NCBI GenBank assembly: GCA_050043265.1
Contig: JBHJIR010000027.1
Location: forward strand, 10,948-74,947
Direction: 5' to 3'
DNA: 64,000 nt
Origin: Pelagibius sp050043265
Lineage (GTDB): Bacteria > Pseudomonadota > Alphaproteobacteria > Kiloniellales > Kiloniellaceae
In this document: positions 25,767 to 34,435 of the stretch, one piece after another
Layout: each line of letters opens with the position of its first letter
Numbering within the stretch: position 1 is the stretch's first letter
Notes under the pieces: generated by a model
Databases searched by the model: none
Told to the model about the DNA's origin: nothing
Seen by the model: only the letters and a program-made list of their open reading frames with translations
Position numbers and translations under genes: made by a program

Positions 25767-27350
25767 ATGCCCACGACGATAGAAGCCGGCGACTCCGCAG
25801 CAGACGGCGAAGGCCGGCGCGGCCGGCGCAACCGGGCCGGCGGCGGCGCCGAGGCGCGGCGCGCCTTGCGCACCAGTGGCCCGGTGGTGAAGAACCGCTA
25901 CATCGAACGCCAGATCTCGCCCTACGAGGTGCTCTCGGAGGAGGGCCTGGCGCTGGTCGAGCGCAATGCGGAGACGGTGCTCGAGGAGATCGGCATCGAG
26001 TTCCGCGAGGACCCCGAGGCGCTGGCGCTGTGGAAAGAGGCCGGCGCCGACGTCGAGGGTGAGCGCGTGCGCTTCCCGCGCGGCCTCTGCCGCAAGCTGT
26101 GCGAGACCATTCCGTCCAGCTTCACCCAGCATGCCCGCAACCCGGAACGCTCGGTCGTCATCGGCGGCAACACCACGGTCTTCGCCCCGGTCTACGGCCC
26201 GCCCTTCGTGCGCGACCTGGAAGGCGGGCGGCGCTACGCCACCATCGAGGATTTCCAGAACTTCGTGAAGCTGGCCTATATGGCCCCGGCCATGCACCAC
26301 TCGGGCGGCACCGTGTGCGAACCGGTCGACATCCCGGTGAACAAGCGCCACCTGGACATGGTCTACGCCCACCTGCGCTACTCCGACATGCCCTTCATGG
26401 GCTCGGTGACGGCGCCGGACCGGGCGGAAGATTCCGTCGCCATGGCCAAGCTGGTGTTCGGCGACGACTTCGTCGAGAACAACACGGTGATGATCAACCT
26501 GATCAACGCCAACTCGCCGATGACCTTCGACGCCACCATGCTGGGTGCCCTCAAGGTCTACGCCAAGCATAACCAGGCCTGCATCGTCACCCCGTTCATC
26601 CTGGCCGGCGCCATGGCACCGGTGACGCCGGTGGGCGTGATGACCACGCCCCTGGCCGAGGCGCGGGCGGGCCTTGCCTTCACTCAGTTGATCCGCCCCG
26701 GCGCGCCGGCGGTGCTCGGCAGCTTCGCCTCCTCGATGTCCATGCAGTCGGGCGCCCCGACCTTCGGCACGCCGGAGCCGGCCCTGGTGCTGTACGGCAT
26801 GGCCGCGTTGGCGCGGCGCCTGGGCGTGCCGTTCCGCTCCGGCGGCTCGCTCTGCGGGGCCAAGCTGCCCGACGCCCAGGCGGCGCACGAGAGCACCCAG
26901 ACCCTCATGCCCACGGTGCTGGGCGGGGTGAACTTCGTGCTGCACGCGGCCGGCTGGCTGGAAGGCGGGCTGGTGTCGTCCTACGAGAAGTTCATGATCG
27001 ACGTCGACCAACTGGGCATGATGCAGACCTTCTGCGGCGGCTACGACCTCAGCGAGAACGGGCAGGCGATGGACGCCCTGCGCGAAGTCGGGCCGGGCAG
27101 CCACTTCCTGGGCTGCGCCCACACCCGGGCCAACTTCGAGACGGCCTTCTACCGCTCTTCCGTCGCCGACAACAATTCCTTCGAGCAATGGGAAGCGGAG
27201 GGCGGCCGCGACGCCTACCAGCGCGCCAATGCCCTGTGGAAGAAGTCGCTGGCGAAGTACGAGGCCCCGGCCCTCGACGCCGGCATCGACGAGGCGCTGA
27301 AGGGCTTTATCCAGGAGCGCAAGGACTCGATGCCGGACGCGTTTTCCTGA
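25767..27350 (+). CDS. MttB-family (non-pyrrolysine) corrinoid methyltransferase, candidate glycine betaine methyltransferase
   Basis: 527 residues. After an arginine-rich N-terminus (GRRGRRNRAGGGAEARRALR) comes the trimethylamine methyltransferase fold: ISPYEVLSEEGLALVERNAETVLEEIGIEF, DMPFMGSVTAPDRAEDS, TPLAEARAGLAFTQLIRPGAPAVLGSF, LPDAQAAHESTQTLMPTVLGGVNFVLHAAGWLEGG. No TAG interrupts the gene, so it lacks pyrrolysine; characterised non-Pyl relatives (MtgB and others) demethylate quaternary amines such as glycine betaine. It should methylate the corrinoid protein at 44048-44749. Divergence from the dimethylglycine oxidase gene supports glycine betaine as substrate. A strong terminator follows. 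Confidence 0.87.
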   Translation: MPTTIEAGDSAADGEGRRGRRNRAGGGAEARRALRTSGPVVKNRYIERQISPYEVLSEEGLALVERNAETVLEEIGIEFREDPEALALWKEAGADVEGERVRFPRGLCRKLCETIPSSFTQHARNPERSVVIGGNTTVFAPVYGPPFVRDLEGGRRYATIEDFQNFVKLAYMAPAMHHSGGTVCEPVDIPVNKRHLDMVYAHLRYSDMPFMGSVTAPDRAEDSVAMAKLVFGDDFVENNTVMINLINANSPMTFDATMLGALKVYAKHNQACIVTPFILAGAMAPVTPVGVMTTPLAEARAGLAFTQLIRPGAPAVLGSFASSMSMQSGAPTFGTPEPALVLYGMAALARRLGVPFRSGGSLCGAKLPDAQAAHESTQTLMPTVLGGVNFVLHAAGWLEGGLVSSYEKFMIDVDQLGMMQTFCGGYDLSENGQAMDALREVGPGSHFLGCAHTRANFETAFYRSSVADNNSFEQWEAEGGRDAYQRANALWKKSLAKYEAPALDAGIDEALKGFIQERKDSMPDAFS

Positions 27351-27376
27351 GTCCTGCCTGACCGCGTAAAAAGACG

Positions 27377-27411
27377 AACGGCCGCTCTGAAAGGAGCGGC
27401 CGTTTTGTCTT
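27377..27411. terminator. bidirectional intrinsic terminator between mttB-like gene and P450
   Basis: AACGGCCGCTC-TGAAAG-GAGCGGCCGTT (27377-27404) followed by TTGTCTT on plus; on minus the stem is followed by CGTCTTTTT. It can end both convergent transcripts. Confidence 0.9.
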
Positions 27412-27435
27412 GGGAAGGGTTGTCAGGCCCAGTGT

Positions 27436-28653
27436 TCAGGCCCAGCGTACCGGCATCGGTCCGATGCGGCGGATGCCGGCATGGCCACTGACCGCCGGCA
27501 GGCCGTCGACGAGTCTCAGTTGGGGAAAACGGTCCAGCAGCGCGGCGAGGCCCTCTTCCAGTTCCGCCAGCGCCAGGGCCTCGCCCAGGCAGCGGTGTGA
27601 GCCTGCGCCGAAAACAGGGTGGAGCCGGGAATGATCGCCGCGCCGGATGTCGAAAGTATCCGGCTTCTGGTAGATGGCCTCGTCGCGCATTGCCGACATG
27701 ACGGAGAAAGTGACATAGCGACCGGCCGGCAGCAGATAGTTTCCTACCGGAACGTCTTCGGTCGTCATGCGTGACACCGAGCCGACACTGGGTTCGAAGC
27801 GTAGAGACTCTTTCACCGCTCCCGGAATAAGCTTGTGGTCCTGCAGGACGGCCTGCCATTGCTCAGGGTGTTCCAGCAGTAACCCGACCAGCATGGCCAT
27901 GGCCACCCGGGTGGTATCGGTCCCGCCGATGATCACCGTCATCACCTGGATGACGACATCCAGAGGGGAAAGCTCGCCCGCGGCCTCGACGTCCGCCAGG
28001 AAGTGGGAGAGGAAATCGTCGGAGGGCGCCCGCCTCCTGTTCTCGAGTACCCGCTCGACATAGCTGTAGAGATCCTGTGCCGCCCGCTCGATATCGGGAA
28101 GGTCGTCGGGGCCGAAGGTGAAGCTCAGGGATCGGCTGACTTCATAGACACACTGCGTGAAGTGCGGGATGTCCGCCTTGGCGAGGCCGAGCATCTCGCT
28201 GATGAGGGGTGCCGGCAGCAACGCCGCATAATGGGCGACGAAATCCACCTCCTCGCCAGCCCAATCGTCGAGCAGGTTGTGTGCCGCCTGACGGATGCTG
28301 GGGCGCAGGGCGAGGATGATGCGCAGGGCGAAAGCCCGGGTGAAGGGCGAGCGTCGGTTGCGATGCATCGCCCCATTGGACGTCAGCATCGTCTGATCGA
28401 AAAGCGCAAGGAGCCTGCCGTTGTTGATGCCGCGCAGCTTTGCGAAGGCCGCCCCCGGCTGGCAGAACCGCTTGTCCTTCAGCAGCAGTTCGCTGTCCCG
28501 CGCACGCAAGACAATGAAGCTGCCGTCGTCCCGCTGGATCACCGGCCCGATGGCGCGATGATGGCGAAAGACGCCGTGCGGGTCCGCCTCGAGAGCCTGG
28601 ACCGTCACGACGGCGGGCTGGGATATTTCAGTGGCATCGCCGGCCTGAGACAT
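27436..28653 (-). CDS. cytochrome P450
   Basis: 405 residues, soluble bacterial type. I-helix oxygen-binding motif GGTDTTR, K-helix E-S-L-R and heme-binding loop FGAGSHRCLG with the cysteine ligand. It needs electrons from a ferredoxin/ferredoxin reductase, and no dedicated pair adjoins it. The substrate is unknown; its location inside a betaine catabolic region is suggestive but may be accidental. The leader contains two strong hairpins (28680-28701 and 28726-28745). An AAGGAG ribosome site precedes ATG 28653. Confidence 0.93.
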   Translation of the reverse strand: MSQAGDATEISQPAVVTVQALEADPHGVFRHHRAIGPVIQRDDGSFIVLRARDSELLLKDKRFCQPGAAFAKLRGINNGRLLALFDQTMLTSNGAMHRNRRSPFTRAFALRIILALRPSIRQAAHNLLDDWAGEEVDFVAHYAALLPAPLISEMLGLAKADIPHFTQCVYEVSRSLSFTFGPDDLPDIERAAQDLYSYVERVLENRRRAPSDDFLSHFLADVEAAGELSPLDVVIQVMTVIIGGTDTTRVAMAMLVGLLLEHPEQWQAVLQDHKLIPGAVKESLRFEPSVGSVSRMTTEDVPVGNYLLPAGRYVTFSVMSAMRDEAIYQKPDTFDIRRGDHSRLHPVFGAGSHRCLGEALALAELEEGLAALLDRFPQLRLVDGLPAVSGHAGIRRIGPMPVRWA

Positions 28654-28679
28654 CGGTGCTTCTCCTTATAACGATTTCA

Positions 28680-28745
28680 GGAATGGCCTTGAGGCCATTC
28701 CCTCCCTGGTCGGTTCACGTCGCGGCCGTCCCCAAAAAGGGACGG
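28680..28745 (-). terminator. two hairpins between soxG and the P450 gene
   Basis: GGAATGGCC-TTGA-GGCCATTCC (28680-28701) and CCGTCCC-CAAAAA-GGGACGG (28726-28745). They lie downstream of soxG and upstream of the P450 start on the same strand. They could end the sox transcript or form the P450 mRNA leader. Poly-T is lacking, so termination is uncertain. Confidence 0.45.
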
Positions 28746-28839
28746 TGACGTGTTCAGACCTCGTTATATACGGGTCGCATTTCTGGCCGGTTTCAGGACG
28801 GGATTAATCGTTACCTTCGTAATCCGCCGTCGGCGGCGG

Positions 28840-29544
28840 TCACGAGGCTTTGGTGGGGGCTTTGGCGGGGGCTTTGGTGATCGCCAGACCGTACTCCCGC
28901 GCCGCATCTTCCAGCCAGCGCCAGAGATAGTCGGAGAACGAGCGGCGGACATAGAGGTCGAAAGCCGCGCCATCGTCCTGTGTGCCGTGGTCCTGCGTGC
29001 CGGCGACCTGATGCAGGATGATCGGTGCCTTGGAGAGATGGCTCTGGGCGCAGTGACCCCGACCGTCTTGTGTGGGGCCGCCGAAGCTCCGCGGATGGAG
29101 GTCCAGCGGGCAGCCCTTGACGATGACGTCGCGGGCGTGGCTGCCGGCGATGTGGATGCAGGCGTAGTTCTCGCCGACCTCGGTGACCGCCGCATGCTGT
29201 TCCCCGGAGCCATTGGCCAGGGCGCCGCGCAGCTTGGCGGCCAGCATCGTTTCGGCTTCGGGGGCGGCCTGGTGCTGGACCGCCATCCACTCGTCGGGGC
29301 CGAGCCACAGCAGGGCGATATCGTCCGCGGTGGCGACGGTGTTCGGCTCCGTGGGCGGTTCGGTCCCCAGCGCCTCGCGCACCGCGGCGACGAAGGCGGG
29401 ATCGCCGGCATCGCCGCGCAGATTCACGGCGGCGGGCAGGGGCTTCTCGGCAAGGCGCACGGCGATGTCGCCCGGCTGTTCGACGGCACGCCCGGCGAGG
29501 CCCAGGTGATCGAGGGCGCTCTGGCGCAGGTAAGGCTCGATCAT
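28840..29544 (-). CDS. soxG: sarcosine oxidase subunit gamma
   Basis: 234 residues. IALLWLGPDEWMAV, AAVTEVGENYACIHIAGSHARDVIVKGCPLDLHPRSF and FDLYVRRSFSDYLWRWLEDAAREYG are the SoxG signature blocks. It is part of the cytoplasmic alpha-beta-gamma-delta complex that oxidises sarcosine to glycine, forming methylene-THF and H2O2. Its ATG overlaps the soxA stop by 4 bases. The end is a short alanine/lysine/proline repeat (KAPAKAPTKAS) from a 12-bp tandem repeat, longer than usual. Confidence 0.93.
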   Translation of the reverse strand: MIEPYLRQSALDHLGLAGRAVEQPGDIAVRLAEKPLPAAVNLRGDAGDPAFVAAVREALGTEPPTEPNTVATADDIALLWLGPDEWMAVQHQAAPEAETMLAAKLRGALANGSGEQHAAVTEVGENYACIHIAGSHARDVIVKGCPLDLHPRSFGGPTQDGRGHCAQSHLSKAPIILHQVAGTQDHGTQDDGAAFDLYVRRSFSDYLWRWLEDAAREYGLAITKAPAKAPTKAS

Positions 29545-32500
29545 TTCAGGCGCTCCCCTTCAGGATCGAAAAACACGGGCGAGTCGGCAACGATGCAGGC
29601 GATGGTGCGGCCGTCGGTCAGCGGCGCAAACAGCGTTTCGCCTTTGCGCGCGAGACCGCCCTTGACCATCGCCATGGCGATGGAGCGCCCGCAGTTCGGC
29701 GACCAGTAGCTGGAAGTGACGTGGCCCAGCATCGGGAGCGGCCGCTGAGGCCCGTCCGCCTCGACCAGTTGGGCGCCTTCCGGCAGGACCTCCTGCGGGT
29801 CCTTGGTCAGCAGGCCGACCAGTTGCTTGCGGTCGGGCCGCCCCATGTCCTCGCGGCTGAGCGAGCGCTTGCCGACGAAGTCCTTGGTCTTGGAGACGAT
29901 CCAATCCATGTCGAGGTCCAGCGGCGTCACCGAGCCGTCGGTTTCCTGGCCGACGATGATGTAGCCTTTTTCGGCGCGCAGCACGTGCATCGCCTCGGTG
30001 CCGTAGGGGGTGATGCTGTAGCGCTCGCCCGCGGTCATCAGGGTCTGCCACACCGCCACGCCGAAGGAGGCGGGCACGTTGATCTCGTAGGACACCTCGC
30101 CGGTGAAGGAGATACGGAAGATGCGCGCCGGCACGCCGGCCACCTTACCGGGCGTATAGGCCATGTGCGGCAGCGCCTCGGGCGACAGGTCGGCGTCGGT
30201 CAGCTCGGCCAGCAGCTTGCGCGCGTTGGGGCCCGACAGGGTCATGGTGGCGAACTGCTCGGTCACCGAGGTGATGTAGACCTTCAGGTCGGGCCATTCG
30301 GTTTGCAGGTAATCGTCCAGGTGGCCCATCACCGCCGCGGCGTTGCCCGAGGTGGTGGTCATCAGGAAGTGCTGCTCGCCGAGGCGGGTGGTGACGCCGT
30401 CGTCCATCACCATGCCGTCTTCCTTCAACATCAGGCCGTAGCGGCAGCGCCCGACGCCCAGCTTCAGCCAGGCGTTGGTGTAGATGCGGTTGAGGAATTC
30501 GGCGGCATCGGGGCCCTGGATGTCGATCTTGCCCAGGGTGGTGGCGTCGAGGATGCCGAGCGACTCGCGCACCGCCTTCACCTCGCGGTTCACCGCGGCG
30601 TGCATGGTCTCGCCGGGCTGCGGGTAGTACCAGGCGCGGCGCCACTGGCCGACGTCCTCGAAAAGCGCACCGTTGCGCTCGTGCCAGGCATGCATCGGCG
30701 TGCGCCGTACCGGGTCGAGCAGATCGTCCACATCGCGCCCGGCAAAGGCGCCGAAGGTGACCGGCGTGTAGGGCGGCCGGAAGGTGGTGACGCCGACGTC
30801 GGGCAGGTGGCCGCCCAGTTCGTCGGCGACGATGCCGATGGCGTTCACGTTGCCCATCTTGCCCTGGTCGGTCGCCATGCCGGTGGTGGTATAGCGCTTC
30901 ACGTGCTCGATGGAGCGGTAGCCTTCGCGCAGCGCCAGCTTCAAGTCGGCGGCGGTGACGTCGTTCTGCTGGTCGACGAAATGCTTCGCCTTGCGGCCCA
31001 GCGGCTGCTCGCCGGGGATCAGCCACAGCCAGCGCCCGGGCAGGAAGTCGTGATCCTCCGCCTGCGAGGCTTCGCCGCCCGAGGGGGTGAAGCCGCAGGC
31101 CGCCGCTGCCGCCGAGCCGGCCTCGTGGCCTTCGCGCAGGCAGGCGCCCAGGCCGAAGGCGCCGTTGGCGGCGCCGGCCACGTGCTGGCCGGCCTGCATG
31201 GCGGTGTCGGGAACGAAGCAGGCGTGCGCGTCGTCCCAGCGCAGCTTGCCCTTGGCCTGGCAGAACAGATGCACCGTCGGGTTCCAGCCGCCGGAATTGG
31301 CGACCAGGTCGCACTCGATGGTCTCCGCCACGCCGACCATGGTCTTGCCGTCGCTGGCCAATTCGGCGACGCGCACGCTCTTTACGCGCTTCTTGCCGGC
31401 GACGGCGACGATGGCGGACTCGGCAATGATGCGCAGGCCCTGGGCCTCGGCGCGCTCGGTCAGCGGCCCGGTGGGGGCGGGGCGGGCGTCGACCACGGCG
31501 GCGACCTCGATGCCGGCGGCGGCCATGTCCAGCGCGGCACCGTAGCCGCTGTCGTTGTTGGTGAACACCACGGCGCGGCGTCCGGGGCGCAGGGCATAGC
31601 GGTTCACGTAGGCCTGCACCGACGAGGCCGTCATCACGCCGGGGCGGTCGTTGTCGGCGAACACCAGCGGGCGCGCGATGGCGCCGGCGCAGTAGAGCAC
31701 CTGCTTGGTGCGCAGCTTCCACAGGCGCCGGCGCGGCAGGCTTTCCGGCGGATGCGGCAGGTGGTCGGTGACGCCTTCCACCAGGCCGAAGAAGTTATGG
31801 TCGAAGGCGGCGTAGGCGATGGTTCGCTTGAGGATGCGTACCTCCGGCATGGCGGCCAGTTCGGCCTCCGCCGCGGCGATCCAGTCCAGCGCCGGTTTGC
31901 CGTCGATGATCTCGCCCGATCCGTTCAATGGGGGGCTGTTCAGCAGGGCGCCGCCCAGGCGGTGGTCCTGCTCGGCCAGGATTACGCGGGCGCCGGCCCG
32001 TCCGGCGGCCAGTGCGGCGGCGAGGCCGGTGGGGCCGGCGCCGACCACCAGCAGGTCGCAGTGGGCGAAGGTCTTGTCGTAACGGTCCGGGTCGCGCTCG
32101 CGCGGCGACCGGCCCAGGCCCGCGGCGGCGCGGATGAAGTGTTCGTAGGTCTTCCAGGCCGCGGCCGGCCACATGAAGGTCTTGTAGTAGAAGCCCGAGG
32201 GCAGGAAGCGGGAGACCAGGCTGTTCACCGCGCCGACGTCGAACTCCAGCGACGGCCAGGCGTTCTGCGACGTGGCCTTCAGGCCGTCGACCAGTTCGAC
32301 CTGCGGGGCCTTCAGGTTGGGTTCGGTGCGCGGCTCGTCGCCCACCTGCATCAGGGCGTTGGGCTCCTCCGCGCCGGCGCTGACGATGCCGCGCGGGCGG
32401 TGGTACTTGAAGCTGCGGCCGACCAGGTGGATGCCGTTGGCCAGCAGGGCGGAGGCCAGGCTGTCGCCGCCCAGCCCCTTGTAGCTCTTGCCGTTGAAGG

Positions 32501-32564
32501 TGAAGGTCAGGGTGCGGTCGCGCTCGACGAGGCCGCCCTGGGGTAAACGCATGCGTCCTGCCAC
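29541..32564 (-). CDS. soxA: sarcosine oxidase subunit alpha
   Basis: 1007 residues. The N-terminal 2Fe-2S-like/THF region (LTFTFNGKSYKGLGGDSLASALLANGIHLVGRSFKYHRPRG) is followed by the NAD-binding fold (LLVVGAGPTGLAAALAAGRAGARVILAEQD). The C-terminal GcvT domain (ISFTGEVSYEINVPASFGVAVWQ, EAMHVLRAEKGYIIVGQETDGSVTPLDLDMDW) binds tetrahydrofolate. The GTG start at 32564 was preferred to ATG 32552 because AAGGA lies 9 bases upstream and the family begins a few residues earlier. Operon order is soxB-soxD-soxA-soxG. Confidence 0.95.
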   Translation of the reverse strand: MAGRMRLPQGGLVERDRTLTFTFNGKSYKGLGGDSLASALLANGIHLVGRSFKYHRPRGIVSAGAEEPNALMQVGDEPRTEPNLKAPQVELVDGLKATSQNAWPSLEFDVGAVNSLVSRFLPSGFYYKTFMWPAAAWKTYEHFIRAAAGLGRSPRERDPDRYDKTFAHCDLLVVGAGPTGLAAALAAGRAGARVILAEQDHRLGGALLNSPPLNGSGEIIDGKPALDWIAAAEAELAAMPEVRILKRTIAYAAFDHNFFGLVEGVTDHLPHPPESLPRRRLWKLRTKQVLYCAGAIARPLVFADNDRPGVMTASSVQAYVNRYALRPGRRAVVFTNNDSGYGAALDMAAAGIEVAAVVDARPAPTGPLTERAEAQGLRIIAESAIVAVAGKKRVKSVRVAELASDGKTMVGVAETIECDLVANSGGWNPTVHLFCQAKGKLRWDDAHACFVPDTAMQAGQHVAGAANGAFGLGACLREGHEAGSAAAAACGFTPSGGEASQAEDHDFLPGRWLWLIPGEQPLGRKAKHFVDQQNDVTAADLKLALREGYRSIEHVKRYTTTGMATDQGKMGNVNAIGIVADELGGHLPDVGVTTFRPPYTPVTFGAFAGRDVDDLLDPVRRTPMHAWHERNGALFEDVGQWRRAWYYPQPGETMHAAVNREVKAVRESLGILDATTLGKIDIQGPDAAEFLNRIYTNAWLKLGVGRCRYGLMLKEDGMVMDDGVTTRLGEQHFLMTTTSGNAAAVMGHLDDYLQTEWPDLKVYITSVTEQFATMTLSGPNARKLLAELTDADLSPEALPHMAYTPGKVAGVPARIFRISFTGEVSYEINVPASFGVAVWQTLMTAGERYSITPYGTEAMHVLRAEKGYIIVGQETDGSVTPLDLDMDWIVSKTKDFVGKRSLSREDMGRPDRKQLVGLLTKDPQEVLPEGAQLVEADGPQRPLPMLGHVTSSYWSPNCGRSIAMAMVKGGLARKGETLFAPLTDGRTIACIVADSPVFFDPEGERLK

Positions 32565-32578
32565 GTCGGGGTTCCTTC

Positions 32579-32872
32579 TCAGACGTAGCGCCGCGGGGCG
32601 AGCGCCGGCGGCGGCGACCCCATCGGATAGACGGCGAGGATTTCGTAGGTGACCGTGTCGCGCGCCAGGTTGAACCAGCGGCGGCAGCCGTGGGAGTGGT
32701 GCCAGCGCTCGAACAGCAGGCCCTTGGGATTGTCGCGCAGGAAGACGAACTCCGCCCACTCGGCGTCGCTGAGGCTGGCCGGGTCTTTCGGCCGCTCGAT
32801 GTGGGCCTCGCCGCCGCAGTGGAATTCGCTCTCGGCGCGCGGGCCGCAGTGGGGACAGGCAATCAGCAACAT
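32579..32872 (-). CDS. soxD: sarcosine oxidase subunit delta
   Basis: 97 residues. LLIACPHCGPRAESEFHCGGEAHIERP carries the zinc-binding Cys/His set (C-P-x-C-G, H-C-G-G). RWHHSHGCRRWFNLARDTVTYEILAVYPMG is the standard C-terminal block. It stabilises the SoxA-SoxG side of the complex through zinc. It lies 17 bases after soxB and 14 bases before soxA. Confidence 0.95.
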   Translation of the reverse strand: MLLIACPHCGPRAESEFHCGGEAHIERPKDPASLSDAEWAEFVFLRDNPKGLLFERWHHSHGCRRWFNLARDTVTYEILAVYPMGSPPPALAPRRYV

Positions 32873-32889
32873 GATGTGTCTTCTGTGCT

Positions 32890-34143
32890 CTAGTGGGCCA
32901 CGGCCGCCGCGCCGTGCTCGTCGATCAGGAAGCCGGTACGGAAGCGGTCGAGGGAGAAGGCCGCGTTCAGCTCGTGCGGCGCATCCTTGGCGATGGTGTG
33001 GGCGACGGCCCAGCCGGAGCCGGGCGTCGCCTTGAAGCCGCCGGTGCCCCAGCCGCAGTTCATGTAGAGGTGCTCCACCGGCGTCTTGGAGAGGATCGGG
33101 CTGGCGTCGGGGCAGACGTCGACGATGCCGCCCCACTGACGCAGCATGCGCATGCGCCGGAACAGCGGGAACAGCTCGCAGATGGCGGCCAGGGTTTCCT
33201 CGGTCACCTGCATGGAGCCGCGCTGGCCGTAGCCGATGTAGCCGTCGACGCCGGCGCCGATCACCAGCTCGCCCTTGTCGGACTGGCTGATGTAGGCATG
33301 CACGGCGCCGGACATCACCACGGTATCGATGACCGGCTTCACCGGCTCCGACACCAGGGCCTGCAGCGGCACCGACTGCACCGGCAGGCGGAAGCCGGCC
33401 ATGTTGGCCATGACGCTGGAATGGCCGGCGGTGACGATGCCGACCTTGCCGGCCTCGATGTAGCCCTTGGCGGTCTCGACGCCCTTGATCCTGCCGCCTT
33501 CGATGCGGAAGCCGTTGACCGGGCATTCCTGGATGATGTCGACGCCCAGCGCGTTGGCGGCGCGGGCATAGCCCCAGGCGACCGCGTCGTGGCGGGCGGT
33601 GCCGCCGCGGCGCTGCAGGCTGGCGCCCAGCACCGGGTAGCGGCCGCCGGCGCGCAGGTCGATGACCGGCACCATCTCCTTTACCTGCTGGGCGTTGAGG
33701 AACTCCGAGGCGACGCCGTTCAGCCGGTTGGCGTTCACCCGCCTGAGGGTCTCGCGCAGGTCGTGCTGGTTGTGCGCCAGATTGAGCACACCGCGCTGCG
33801 AGAACATGACGTTGTAGTTGATATCCTGGGACAGGCCCTCCCACAGCTTCAGGGCATGCTCGTACAGCGCCGCCGACTGGTCCCACAGGTAGTTGGAGCG
33901 CACGATGGTGGTGTTGCGCCCGGTGTTGCCGCCGCCCAGCCAGCCGCGCTCGACCACGGCGATGGACTTGATGCCGTGCAGCTTGGCCAGGTAGTAGGCG
34001 GTCGCCAGGCCATGGCCGCCGCCGCCGACGATGACGACGTCGTAGCGCGGCTTGGGCTCGACGCTCTGCCAGGCCTGCTGCCAGTTCTCGTGGTAGCTGA
34101 AGGCATTGCGCAGAAGGCTGAAAATCGAATAGCGCGGCGTCAT
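32890..34143 (-). CDS. soxB: sarcosine oxidase subunit beta
   Basis: 417 residues. FAD motif YDVVIVGGGGHGLATAYYLAK, and ERGWLGGGNTGRNTTIVRSNYL. RRGGTARHDAVAWGYARAA contains the histidine to which FMN is covalently bound in this family. CGWGTGGFKATPGSGWAVAHTIA is the C-terminal FAD block. It holds the sarcosine oxidation site. First gene of soxBDAG, divergent from the GbdR-like regulator across 292 bases. Confidence 0.95.
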   Translation of the reverse strand: MTPRYSIFSLLRNAFSYHENWQQAWQSVEPKPRYDVVIVGGGGHGLATAYYLAKLHGIKSIAVVERGWLGGGNTGRNTTIVRSNYLWDQSAALYEHALKLWEGLSQDINYNVMFSQRGVLNLAHNQHDLRETLRRVNANRLNGVASEFLNAQQVKEMVPVIDLRAGGRYPVLGASLQRRGGTARHDAVAWGYARAANALGVDIIQECPVNGFRIEGGRIKGVETAKGYIEAGKVGIVTAGHSSVMANMAGFRLPVQSVPLQALVSEPVKPVIDTVVMSGAVHAYISQSDKGELVIGAGVDGYIGYGQRGSMQVTEETLAAICELFPLFRRMRMLRQWGGIVDVCPDASPILSKTPVEHLYMNCGWGTGGFKATPGSGWAVAHTIAKDAPHELNAAFSLDRFRTGFLIDEHGAAAVAH

Positions 34144-34435
34144 GCGCGTGGTGCTTCCCCGTGGTTAACCGGTCGCCGGGGGTCCGCTTCCGGCGGGCCG
34201 CTCCGGGCCCTCGGAAACCATGCTGACACCCGCGTCCCGGATTGGCAACGGGGCCCCGGTCCTGGCCGTGGCCCGCCCCATTTCATCCCCCATTTCATCA
34301 CGGTCCAGGGCACTCGATCGGCGGCCCCGGGGCTCGCGTTTCCCCGGCGGAAAATTCTCTGTTCGCGACACGCCCAGATATGCCAAAGTCGCGGAATTGG
34401 TATTCCACAAGGCGCTTAAGAGCCACACTCCGCCC
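34144..34435. promoter_or_regulatory. soxB-gbdR divergent intergenic region
   Basis: 292 bases that should hold promoters for both sides. CCATTTCATC occurs twice (about 34278 and 34290). I could not read a clear -35/-10 pair or a clear operator. Confidence 0.35.
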
